From assembly GCA_011523845.1 (NCBI GenBank), contig WTFV01000209.1:1-43663 (forward strand): a DNA stretch of 43,663 nucleotides, given 5' to 3'. The stretch comes from Acidobacteriota bacterium (GTDB taxonomy: Bacteria > Acidobacteriota > Vicinamibacteria > Vicinamibacterales > UBA8438). The position numbers and the translations under genes are program-made. The notes below the pieces were generated by a model, which searched no databases, was not told the origin of the DNA, and was given only the letters and a program-made list of their open reading frames with translations. Below are positions 14,252-23,100 of the stretch, one piece after another; position 1 is the stretch's first letter; each line of letters opens with the position of its first letter.

Positions 14252-15793
14252 CGCGGGGGGTCAGTTCAGATCTCGCCGACGTGATTGCGCGTGGCGAGGG
14301 AGTAACGGTGGAGTTCAAGCGGTCTCTGACGAAGGACATCGGCCGGGAGTTGTGCGCGTTCGCCAACGCGGGCGGCGGGACCGTCCTGGTTGGCGTCTCG
14401 GATGCCGGGAAGGTTATCGGCGTGGCGGACCACAACCGGCTGAAATCGCGGGTGCTTAGCACCGCCCGTTCGGCCGACCCGCCTATCGAGGTGGAAGTCG
14501 AGAGCGTCGGCGAGATCCTGCGCGTCGCCGTGCCGCCCCAGAAGCGCAAGCCGTACTCCTTCGGCGGGCGGTTCTTCATGCGCGATGGCGCGAGCAGCCA
14601 GCAGATGTCGAACGCGGAGGTCGAAGACCTCTTCTACGCGGCCGGACGTCTGCATTTCGACCGGAAGCCTTGTCTGGACGATGGAGAAAGACCTCGATGA
14701 CGAAACCTGGACGCGGTTCAGCGCTCGCGCGAAGATCCCGGAATCCATGGATCGGATGGTGGCGCTCCGGAACCTCGGACTGCTGGACGGCGAAGATCGG
14801 ATGACGCACGCCGGAGCATGGCTTCTGGCCCGCGACGTTCGCAGGTTCACGACTACCGCGCACGTGTCCTGTGCGCTGTTTCTGGGCACGGAGAAGGTGC
14901 GCATTCTGGACCGGCGGGACTTCTACAGCGACTTCCCTACGATGGTCGACGACGCGGTGGCGTGGATCCTCACGAAGATCAACGTCGAGTTCATCATCAA
15001 GCACGTGCGGCCGGAGGAACGGCCGGAGTTGCCGGAGGAAGCGCTGCGGGAGACGGTCGCGAACGCGGTGGCGCACCGCGACTACCGCTCCACGGCGAAC
15101 GTCCAGGTCTACGTGTTCAGGGACCGGATCGAGATCGTCAGTCCGGGCGGGTTGCCGGCGGGAATGACGGAGGCCGACCTCGGCTTGAAGAGCATGCCCC
15201 GAAACCCGTTGCTGTTCGGCATGTTGTACCGGATGGACGTGGTGGAGAACATCGGCTCCGGCATCAAGCGCGTTCGAGACCTCTGCCGGGAGCACGGCGT
15301 GGCGGAACCGATGATCGACGTGTCCGAACATTGGGTGACGGTGACGTTTCCGAGAACGGCCGCGCAAGGCAGTTGGGGAACTGGCGACGCCGCGGGAGTG
15401 TCAACGGCTGTAGGTGAGCGAGAGGCCCAAGAAGCCACCAGGAAAGGCGCAAGAGAGGCTCAAGATGGCACCCAAGAGGCCCAAGATGGCACTGCGCAGG
15501 CCCAAGATGTGGCTGGAAGAGGCGGGCCTGAGTCCAATGGCAAGCGACTTCAGGACTGGGAAATCGCCATGCTCAGGGCCTGCGCAGAACAGCCCGCCAC
15601 CGGCCGCGAGCTTCTCTTGGCGAGCGGGTACTCCTCCAGGACCGGCAACTTCAAGAGGACCATCGAAAAGCACCGTGCGATGAACCTTCTGGAGCACACG
15701 ATCCCGGACAAGCCGCGGAGCAGCAAGCAGAGGTACCGCTTGACGCCCACGCGGCGGCGGGTCCTGGCCGCTCTTGCGGGTGAAGACAAATGA
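14248..15793 (+). pseudogene. AlbA_2/RecG-like putative DNA-binding protein, frameshifted
   Basis: The ATG at 14248 overlaps the hsdS stop. The first frame (to 14700) encodes an AlbA_2/Schlafen-type domain: GEGVTVEFKRSLTKDIGREL and CAFANAGGGTVLVGVSD. Near 14670-14685 the reading must shift to a second frame that runs to 15793: MEKDLDDETWTRFSARAKIP, then a GHKL-like C-terminal module (ALRETVANAVAHRDYRSTAN, MDVVENIGSGIKRVRDLC). A low-complexity linker follows, with repeats of EAQDGT (about 15416-15510), then a winged helix ending KQRYRLTPTRRRVLAALAG. Proteins of this build are common next to type I RM genes; their biochemical role is not settled. The frameshift may inactivate it, or be a sequence error. 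Confidence 0.8.
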
Positions 15794-15899
15794 AGTCCTC
15801 CGGCCGGCGTGACGACGCAGGGCCAAAGACAGGTGGTCCGCCATCGACGGTTCGTGACCCTTTCCGCCGCCCGGCCGCCCCTGTTGCATCCGCTGAGGC

Positions 15900-16403
15900 T
15901 CAGACCATGTGAAGACGAATATCGCAGTCCGCATTGGAGATTCGGCTCATACGGCGGTCGGCTGTGACGACAATCAAGTTGCGTTCCTTCGCCTGTGCGC
16001 ATATCCACAAGTCGTTCTCGTCGATCTGGAGCTTTCTTCCGGTCGCGCTGTCGACCCAATCTTCCACCCAGCGAGGCCGATCCTTCCTCAAAGCCTTGGC
16101 CAGGTACTGGCTGGACAGGTTTGCCTTCAGTTCGGCGTATGCGGCGGACGTATGCCTTGTAACTCCCAGAACTGCATACTCGCGCGCTCTCGTCAGCGTC
16201 CGTTGAAGGTGGGGTGATGCGGATCCGGCAACGGTTTCCGCCAGACGAACACCGTAAGCCAGCTCTGCTATGACTATTGCCGATACGAATTTCGTGGAGT
16301 GCTGATCGAGTGCACGGATTGCCGTTTGCACGTCACAGTGCCGCGAATGTTCGGCATCGAGTAGCGGCGAGAGGACGCTGGTGTCGAAGATGTACCCGGA
16401 CAC
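15900..16403 (-). CDS. PIN-domain nuclease (VapC-like)
   Basis: 167 residues, starting 6 bases after the stop of the methylase gene on the same strand. The PIN acidic residues are visible: Asp7 in IFDTSVLSPLLD, Glu in AIVIAELAYGVRL, and Asp residues in ENDLWICAQA and VVTADRRMSRI. PIN domains are Mg-dependent RNases, most often VapC toxins. No antitoxin-like gene precedes it. Its partner in this operon is a DNA methylase, which is unusual for VapC. It could be the effector of a methylase-based module, or a toxin that lost or swapped its antitoxin. About 106 bases without a gene separate it from the convergent AlbA_2 gene. Confidence 0.88.
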   Translation of the reverse strand: MSGYIFDTSVLSPLLDAEHSRHCDVQTAIRALDQHSTKFVSAIVIAELAYGVRLAETVAGSASPHLQRTLTRAREYAVLGVTRHTSAAYAELKANLSSQYLAKALRKDRPRWVEDWVDSATGRKLQIDENDLWICAQAKERNLIVVTADRRMSRISNADCDIRLHMV

Positions 16404-16409
16404 GACCGA

Positions 16410-18902
16410 TCACGCTCCGAAGGTTCTGAGAAGCCCCGCTTCATCCGCTGGCAAGGGCTGAAAGACGTCGAGAATCCACGAACCGTACGGACGGAACCGC
16501 CCGGACACGCGCTCGGCCAGGGTGAGGCCGGGAGCAGGTTTGTGCTCGTCCCAGTGTCGCCACGGGTGTGCGACCGGGCGATCCGAACCACGGAAGAACT
16601 CGAGAAGTTCGTGTTCGAGTCGCGCCGGCAGGTCGTAGGCCTCAAGCACGGCGGCGTCGATCAGCGTCAGGATATTCTGCATCTGTTCTTCGGCTACGTT
16701 CGACACCGTTGATGCCTCAAGGCGCCGTACGTACTCCGCCACCAGCTTTTCCACCCGGAACGGCAACGTCGATGGAATGGGGATCCGCTTGACGGCGGAA
16801 ATCCGAATTCCCTTCGCTGGTGAATGAGTGGCAAGGAAGGCACTTGCAATCGGGCCATTGAGGACCGCGGCGAACGGCAGAAGCTGCGCGTCCGTGAGGT
16901 GCTGGTTCGGCCACAGTCCGAAGAACTGTTGGGAGCACACCAGTCCATTTCGGTCGAGCATCGCCGCGATCCGCCATGATCGTCTACTTAGGCGAGCAGC
17001 ATTTACGATGAGCTTGGCGCGATCCCAAGGCAGGTCGATAGCCTGGCCCCGAAGTCTCTCTCGCCGGCAGTCGAGAAACATCGGTTCCCGCAGCCTGAAC
17101 TGTTGCGATCCCCGGGAGTTATGCAGCCCGCGTCTGAAGCCGACCAGAGGCTCATTACTGCAAGCGTCGCCTTGCGACGATTGCCACTCGATGCCCCGAT
17201 GGATAGTAAAGCAGTTGCTCAGGCGTGGCGCTGACTCCAGGTAGTGCCAGAGATCCGATAGCGGAGGGATCCAGAGGTCGCCTCCCGGTGGATTGCCGAC
17301 AGCGCGTTCGACACGACGTTCCGTCGTCGTCTGCCCGGTCTTCAGGAAGGTGGCGCGGTCGTGGTCGGCCACTTCGGTCGAGCGCATGACGACGACGGCG
17401 GGCGCCGGTGGTCTCGGGTCGCGAGCGAGCAGAAGAGACGATTCGATCGCGGATGCCGCAAAGATCCGGTCCGGCAAGGCAACCAGCTCGACGTCCCCGT
17501 AGAGTTCCTCGATTCTGCGCCGTTCCGCACCGAACTGCCGGTCCAGAATAAACGGACGCGGCAGAACGAACGCCAGCCCACGTGGGTGCGCGTCGAGTGC
17601 GGCGTTCAACACTGCTTTCGGTTTGGAGTAGAACTCGTTCGCTATCGGATAGCGTGAGCGATCCTCGTTCGAAAAGCCCTCGAAGGGCGGGTTGCACAGG
17701 ACGATACCGCCGCTTTCCATGCGGGACTTCAAGACGTGGTTCTCGAACAGGTCGGATCGGCGAATGCGCCAGCCGTTTTGGTTTGGGTAGTCGGCTAGGA
17801 TCAGGGAGAGCACGGCGACTTCGCAGGCGAAGGGATCCGTTTCGTCCCCGGAGAGGCGATCCACGAGAAACGTATGGCGTTCCTGGTCGGTCCAGTCGAC
17901 CGGTAGCAGATCCCGCAGGTGTCGCAAAGCGGACACGAGGAACGTGCCGGCGCCGGCGAAGGGCTCGTAGATGTCGAGGTCGTTCGGGTCGTAGCGATCG
18001 AAATTCAGTCGGGCTACCGCATATTCGGCGAGCTGGCGCGGGGTGCGGTGCGTACCCAGGTCTTTTCTGGTTTCGCTGGTGACGAGCGTGTTCTCGTACA
18101 CGAAGGCCAGGTCGTCGGACGAGATGTTGGAAAAATTGATCCCGCCACGGAGACAGTCCCAAGCGGCTACGAAAGCGGAAGACGTCGTTGTGGAGCCGGT
18201 CCTCGGAACAGCAGGAAGGGAGTAATAGGATTCGATTGCGCGAAGGACGGACGCGAGGTCGGATGCATCCCATTGCCGGGCGTACGGGTGGCGGCGGTCC
18301 TGCAGGATCTTCGCGGCGAGCAGCCGGAAGACCACGCGAAACAGCAGCGCCGTGTCGGGTGGATCATCGCACGACGCCTGCGAGGATGCCGTGAGCGCAT
18401 CCTCCAGCAACCGATCCAGCTTGACGTGCACTTCGCCCTCGACCGCGGGCATGAGACCAATATCCACGAAGTCGAGCTGGTACTCCCGGTTGACGGTCCC
18501 GATCGCCTTGGCGCGATGAATGGCCTGTGGACGCCACTCCTCCTGGTGTCGCTCGAACAGCCCTGGCACGTCTTGCAGGGGCAGACGTTCCAGAATGCTG
18601 GGTGGCGCTTCGCCGCGCACCTGCCACAAGGAGACCTGATCGCCTTCGACGACGAACAGCAGAGGCGCACCGAGCGAGCGGTGGGCCATGACCCATTCCA
18701 ACGTGTTCCCGCAATCGGCCGGGACGGCGGCTAGAGCAGCCGACCGGTAGGACGGCGGCGTCTGGGTGAAGGCGGCGAGCGCGACCGTTCTCGTCGTGTT
18801 CGCAGGATCAAGGACGTCCGCGAACGCGTAGTCGCGGACAATCGCTTCCCGCCGATAGCCGATGCGCCGGACGGCGTCGGCGATGGTGTCAACGGCGTCC
18901 AC
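16410..18902 (-). CDS. N6-adenine DNA methylase, large stand-alone type
   Basis: 830 residues. The N-terminal third has DYAFADVLDPANTTRTVALA and HRSLGAPLLFVVEGDQVSLW. I associate this arrangement with an uncharacterised family of long N6 methylases found in defence islands. The methylase core has motif I IYEPFAGAGTFLVSAL (about 310-325) and motif IV CNPPFEGF (about 402). A C-terminal region (WRIAAMLDRNGLVCSQQFFG, then LTDAQLLPFAAVLN) resembles the target-recognition part of Eco57I-type enzymes. I see no clear PD-(D/E)xK nuclease motif, so a built-in type IIG cutter is not evident. The start overlaps the end of the HTH gene by 14 bases, and the PIN gene follows after 6, so the three form an operon. 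Confidence 0.85.
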   Translation of the reverse strand: MDAVDTIADAVRRIGYRREAIVRDYAFADVLDPANTTRTVALAAFTQTPPSYRSAALAAVPADCGNTLEWVMAHRSLGAPLLFVVEGDQVSLWQVRGEAPPSILERLPLQDVPGLFERHQEEWRPQAIHRAKAIGTVNREYQLDFVDIGLMPAVEGEVHVKLDRLLEDALTASSQASCDDPPDTALLFRVVFRLLAAKILQDRRHPYARQWDASDLASVLRAIESYYSLPAVPRTGSTTTSSAFVAAWDCLRGGINFSNISSDDLAFVYENTLVTSETRKDLGTHRTPRQLAEYAVARLNFDRYDPNDLDIYEPFAGAGTFLVSALRHLRDLLPVDWTDQERHTFLVDRLSGDETDPFACEVAVLSLILADYPNQNGWRIRRSDLFENHVLKSRMESGGIVLCNPPFEGFSNEDRSRYPIANEFYSKPKAVLNAALDAHPRGLAFVLPRPFILDRQFGAERRRIEELYGDVELVALPDRIFAASAIESSLLLARDPRPPAPAVVVMRSTEVADHDRATFLKTGQTTTERRVERAVGNPPGGDLWIPPLSDLWHYLESAPRLSNCFTIHRGIEWQSSQGDACSNEPLVGFRRGLHNSRGSQQFRLREPMFLDCRRERLRGQAIDLPWDRAKLIVNAARLSRRSWRIAAMLDRNGLVCSQQFFGLWPNQHLTDAQLLPFAAVLNGPIASAFLATHSPAKGIRISAVKRIPIPSTLPFRVEKLVAEYVRRLEASTVSNVAEEQMQNILTLIDAAVLEAYDLPARLEHELLEFFRGSDRPVAHPWRHWDEHKPAPGLTLAERVSGRFRPYGSWILDVFQPLPADEAGLLRTFGA

Positions 18903-19380
18903 GAGCCACCGCCTGTCGATGCCCTTCGGTTCTGGACGGCAGCGGAACCGGCGGGAGATTGAGTCTCTGCTGATCCGGTTCGCCGTCGGTCAGCAGCGCG
19001 TCGCGGAGCTGGCCGACCAGAGGTCTCAGCGGACAGACGAGCGCCGGGGAGTCGAGGTCGACGTCTTCGGACTCAGGCTGCAACTCTATGCGCCGGTCGA
19101 GCAGGTCGACGATCATCCGGCTGCGTTCGAGGACGGGCCACGAAGTGTCGTTGCACAGGCGGAACAGTTCTTCGGCGATCACTGAAAGCGCACCGACGCG
19201 GACGAAAAAGCGGGTCATGCTGCGTACGACAGCTACCGCAAGCAGATCTCCGGCCGTGAAGCATGGGCTCTGTCGCGTGTCGCGGCGCAACGGCGCCAGG
19301 GCCTTCTTCCAGTGACGATAGGTCTCCGGCGGCACGGCTGCCGCGTCACGAAGCTGGCCGGGTGTGTACCGTACTGTCAT
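18889..19380 (-). CDS. HTH (MerR-like) regulator of the methylase operon
   Basis: 163 residues. The N terminus (VRYTPGQLRDAAAVPPETYR, HWKKALAPLRRD, FTAGDLLAVAVVRSMTRFF) looks like a MerR-type winged helix that reads a single sequence followed by a wing. The middle is helical (GALSVIAEELFRLCNDTSWP), and the C-terminal third is polar and probably flexible. I do not know the family. It is the first gene of the operon, and its last 14 bases overlap the methylase start. The inverted repeat at 19395-19412, just upstream, may be its binding site. It could act as repressor, or as a recognition component working with the methylase. Confidence 0.7.
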   Translation of the reverse strand: MTVRYTPGQLRDAAAVPPETYRHWKKALAPLRRDTRQSPCFTAGDLLAVAVVRSMTRFFVRVGALSVIAEELFRLCNDTSWPVLERSRMIVDLLDRRIELQPESEDVDLDSPALVCPLRPLVGQLRDALLTDGEPDQQRLNLPPVPLPSRTEGHRQAVARGRR

Positions 19381-19394
19381 CTACTACTGTCCAA

Positions 19395-19412
19395 CTTGTT
19401 GTCAACAACAAG
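19395..19412. promoter_or_regulatory. Inverted repeat with embedded -35 box, HTH-methylase-PIN promoter
   Basis: CTTGTTG (19395-19401) and CAACAAG (19406-19412) are perfect arms around TCAA, ending 14 bases before the HTH start codon. On the minus strand the repeat contains TTGACA, a consensus -35 hexamer. A bound dimer here would block transcription. The -10 element is not clear. Confidence 0.5.
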
Positions 19413-19490
19413 ATAACAGGTTCATCGTGACCGAAGCAACCGCCGGGGCGGCGTTGACAATGCGCGGCCGGTGTGAAACGCTTGGTCCTG

Positions 19491-19500
19491 GTTAGCTAAC
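19491..19500. promoter_or_regulatory. Palindrome upstream of phd
   Basis: GTTAGCTAAC is a perfect 10-base palindrome ending 14 bases before the antitoxin ATG. Phd/YefM antitoxins bind palindromes near their own start. TTGACA at 19454-19459 may be the -35 box of the same promoter. Confidence 0.45.
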
Positions 19501-19514
19501 GGCAGAGGCGGCCG

Positions 19515-19763
19515 ATGAAGGTGAACATGCACGAGGCGAAGTCGCAGCTTTCACGGCTCGGGAAGGCGGCCTGGGAAGGCGAGGATGTCGTGATCGCCCG
19601 CGCCGGCGAGCCGTATCTGCGCCTGGTGCCGTACCGGGAAAAGGGCAAGCGCAAGCTCGGGGGATTGGAAGGCCAGATCCGGATTGCTCCGGACTTCGAC
19701 GAGCCGGACGAAGAGTTGATGGCTCTGATCGAGCAGTCGAACATCTTTCCGGACGAAGAGTAG
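19515..19763 (+). CDS. Phd/YefM-family antitoxin
   Basis: 82 residues from the ATG at 19515. The N-terminal half (MKVNMHEAKSQLSRLGKAAW, GEDVVIARAGEPYLRLVPY) is the Phd/YefM DNA-binding fold with the typical 'EAK..LS.L...G..V.IA..G.P...LVP' pattern. The acidic C-terminal tail (IAPDFDEPDEELMALIEQSN) would wrap around the PIN toxin. The toxin starts 2 bases after the stop, so the two are co-translated. Autoregulation through the palindrome at 19491-19500 is likely. The pair lies between the inserted methylase operon and hsdR and may stabilise the island. Confidence 0.9.
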   Translation: MKVNMHEAKSQLSRLGKAAWEGEDVVIARAGEPYLRLVPYREKGKRKLGGLEGQIRIAPDFDEPDEELMALIEQSNIFPDEE

Positions 19764-19765
19764 CG

Positions 19766-20146
19766 GTGACGCGCCTGCTGCTGGATACCCACGTGCTGCT
19801 GTGGTCGCTCGCTGAACCGTCGAAGCTGAGCACCCGCGCCCGCGAAGCGCTGGAGGACGCCGACAACGACGTCTTCGTAAGCGCGGTCACTGCGTGGGAG
19901 ATCTCGGTCAAGCGGGCAAAGGGGCGCCTGACCGCCCCCGACAACCTCTCGGAGATCATCGAGAAAAGGGGGTTCACGCATCTACCCCTGAACTTCCACC
20001 ACGCGGAGCAGGCGGGCAACCTTCCGTTGCATCATCGTGACCCGTTCGATCGATTCCTGATCGCGCAGGCGCAGATCGAAGGGCTCGTTCTCGTCACCCG
20101 CGATGCCCGGATTCCGCTCTACGGCATTCGTACGATGGCGGCGTAG
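19766..20146 (+). CDS. VapC-family PIN toxin
   Basis: 126 residues from a GTG at 19766. The PIN residues are present: RLLLDTHVLLWSL (Asp7), AVTAWEISVKRAKGRL (Glu), and HHRDPFDRFLIAQA and LVTRDARIPLYGI with the downstream aspartates. This is the compact PIN type that pairs with Phd-like antitoxins. It would cut RNA, most likely tRNA or rRNA, when the antitoxin is degraded. The stop is 38 bases before hsdR, so read-through into the restriction gene is likely. Confidence 0.92.
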   Translation: MTRLLLDTHVLLWSLAEPSKLSTRAREALEDADNDVFVSAVTAWEISVKRAKGRLTAPDNLSEIIEKRGFTHLPLNFHHAEQAGNLPLHHRDPFDRFLIAQAQIEGLVLVTRDARIPLYGIRTMAA

Positions 20147-20170
20147 TGAAGTGAAGCGAAGCGAAGCGGT
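20146..20170 (+). repeat. Pentanucleotide repeat in front of hsdR
   Basis: Four direct copies of GYGAA (GTGAA, GTGAA, GCGAA, GCGAA), then GCGGT, lie between the vapC stop and the hsdR start. The purine-rich run is the only candidate ribosome-binding stretch, although it sits 15-39 bases from the ATG. Copy-number change would alter leader spacing, not frame. Confidence 0.55.
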
Positions 20171-20184
20171 TCCGGTGTGACCCG

Positions 20185-23100
20185 ATGACCTCCTCTCCCT
20201 ACACCGAGGACACCCTCGTCCAGCAGACCACCGCCGACTACCTGGAGCAACAGCTCGGGTGGGAGTCCATCTACGCGCACAACCACGAGGACTTCGGACC
20301 GAGCAGCCTCCTGAGCCGGGCATCGGAACGCGACGTCGTGCTGACCCGCCCGCTGCGTGAGAGGCTGGCGGCACTGAACCCCGGCCTGCCGAACGAGGCG
20401 TACCACGACGCGGTGCGGCGCATTACCGCGACCGCGGCGTCGCAAACCATCGTCACCGCGAACCGCGAGAAGTACGACCTGCTGCGCGACGGCGTCCAGG
20501 TCACGTACCACGACGACAAGGGCCGGCCGACCCGGCGGCGCCTGCGCGTGGTCGACTTCGACGACCCCCACAACAACCGTTTCCTCTGCGTCCGCGAGAT
20601 GTGGATCCGCGGGGACCTCTACCGGCGCCGGCCGGACATCATCGGCTTTGTCAATGGCCTCCCGTTGCTGTTCATCGAGTGCAAGAACCTCCACCGCGAC
20701 CTGAAGGCCGCCTTCGAGAAGAACTACGCCGATTACCGCGACACGGTCCCGCACCTCTTCCACCACAACGCGGTGGTGATGTTCGGCAACGGCGCACAGG
20801 CCCGGATCGGCTCGATCACCAGCCGCTGGGGGCACTTCCACGAGTGGAAGCGGCTGGCCGAGGAGGAGCCGGGCGCCGTGGACATGGAGACGCTGCTCAA
20901 GGGCGTCTGCGACAAGCGCAACTTCCTGGATCTCGCGGAGAACTTCATTCTGTTCGACGAGTCGTCGGGCGAGACGCGGAAGATCCTGGCCCGCAACCAT
21001 CAGTTCCTCGGGGTGAACCGCGCCGTGGAGGCGGTGCGCGAGCGCAAGGCGCGGGCGGGGAAGCTCGGGGTCTTCTGGCACACCCAGGGGGCCGGCAAGA
21101 GCTACTCGATGGTGATGTTCACCCGCAAGGTGCGCCGCAAGCTGGGCGGCAACTTCACGTTCCTGGTGCTGACCGACCGCGACGACCTCGATACCCAGAT
21201 CTACAAGACCTTCGCCGGCTGCGGCGTGGTGGACCACGACCGCGACCCTTGCCGCGCAAGCAGCGGTGACCACCTGGGCCGGCTGCTGGCCGAGCACAAG
21301 TCCCACGTCTTCTCGCTGATCCAGAAGTTCAACCAGGACGTGGATCCCGAGACTGGCTACACCCAGCGCGACGACGTCATCGTCATCAGCGACGAGGCGC
21401 ACCGCACGCAGTACGGCACGCTCGCCCTGAATATGCGCAACGCGTTGCCCAACGCCAGCTACATCGGGTTCACCGGCACGCCGCTGTTCACGCACGACGA
21501 GATAACCCGCAAGGTGTTCGGCGACTACGTCTCCACCTACGACTTCCAGCGCGCGGTGGAGGACGGCGCCACCGTGCCGCTCTATTACGACGCCCGCGGC
21601 GACGATCTGGGGGTGGCGATCGACGACCTGAACGAGCGCATCGCCGAGAAGCTGGAGGAGCTGGAAACCGACGACATCGACGTCGCGCAGCGCCTGGAGC
21701 GGGAGCTGAAGCGCGACTACCACGTCATTACCGCCGAGAAGCGGCTCGACCAGGTGGCCCGCGACTTCGTGCGGCACTACTCGGCGGCGTGGGAGACCGG
21801 CAAGGCGATGCTGGTCGGCATCGACAAGGTGACCTGTGTGCGGATGCACGCGCTCATCGAGCGCTACTGGAACGAGCGTATCGAAGAGCTGGAGGCGGAG
21901 CACGCGAAGGCGCCCGGCGAGCAGGAGGCCATCTACCTGCAGCGGCGGATCGCCTGGATGCGCGAGACCCGCGCGGCGGTCGTGGTGAGCGAGGAGCAGG
22001 GCGAGGTGGAGAAGTTCCGGCGCTGGGACCTGGATATCGTCCCGCACCGGCGGATCATCAAGGAGGGCATGGATCTTCCGGCGGAGATGCGCGCGAAGCC
22101 GCGGTTCCGGAACATGCAGCGGATGGCGGTGGACGACGCGTTCAAGGAGCAGGACCACCCGTTCCGCATCGCGGTCGTCTGCGCCATGTGGCTCACCGGC
22201 TTCGACGTGCCGAGCCTCTCGACCCTCTACCTGGACAAGCCGCTCAAGGCCCACACGCTGATGCAGGCCATCGCCCGCGCCAACCGAGTGAACGAGGGCA
22301 AGAACAACGGCCTGATCGTCGACTACTGCGGCGTTCTCAAGCACCTGCGCAGGGCGCTGGCGACGTTCGCCGGCACGCGGTCCGGTGGAGAAGGAGAAGG
22401 CGGCGGAGAGATCGACCCGGCGAGACCGGACGAGGAGCTGCTCTCCGACCTGGCCGAGGCGATCGCCATGGTGCGGAGCTTTCTCCAGGACGGCGGGGCG
22501 CCGCTCGACGACGTCATCCGGAGACTGAGCTTCCACCGTAACGCCGCCATCGTCGCCTGCAAGGAGGTCGCGAACGAGAACGACGAGACGCGCAAGCGCT
22601 TCGAGGTGCTGTGCCGCGAGGTGTTCAAGAAGTTCAAGGCTTGCATCAACGTCCGCGGCGTGAACGCCCACCGGGCGGATCGCGACGCCATCGACGTCAT
22701 TTACCGGAGGCTGCAGGGTGATCGGGAGAAAGCCGACATCAGCGACATCATCCGCATACTGCAAGGGGTGGTCGACGAGGCTATCGGACTGCGCGGGAAC
22801 CGCGTTCGCGATCGGGAGCCGTACGACATCAGCGCGATAGACTTCGATCGGCTCAAGCGCGAGTTCGAGCACAGCCGTTCCCAACGGACCGCGGTCCAGG
22901 CGCTCAAGCACGCGGTCGAGCAGCGGCTTCAGCGTCTGCTGGCTCGGAACCCGTTGCGGACCGACTTCCAGCAGCACTACGAGGAGCTCGTAGCGGAGTA
23001 CAACCGCGAGAAGGACGGCGTGACCATCGAGCGAACCTTCGAGGAGCTGCTCAAGTTCGTCCAGGAACTCGAGGAGGAGGAGAGCCGCGCCGTTCGCGAG

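Noticed and set aside
15900..16403. Ordinary VapBC module for the PIN gene behind the methylase
   Set aside because: No small antitoxin gene adjoins it on the same strand; Phd-VapC at 19515-20146 is a separate pair.
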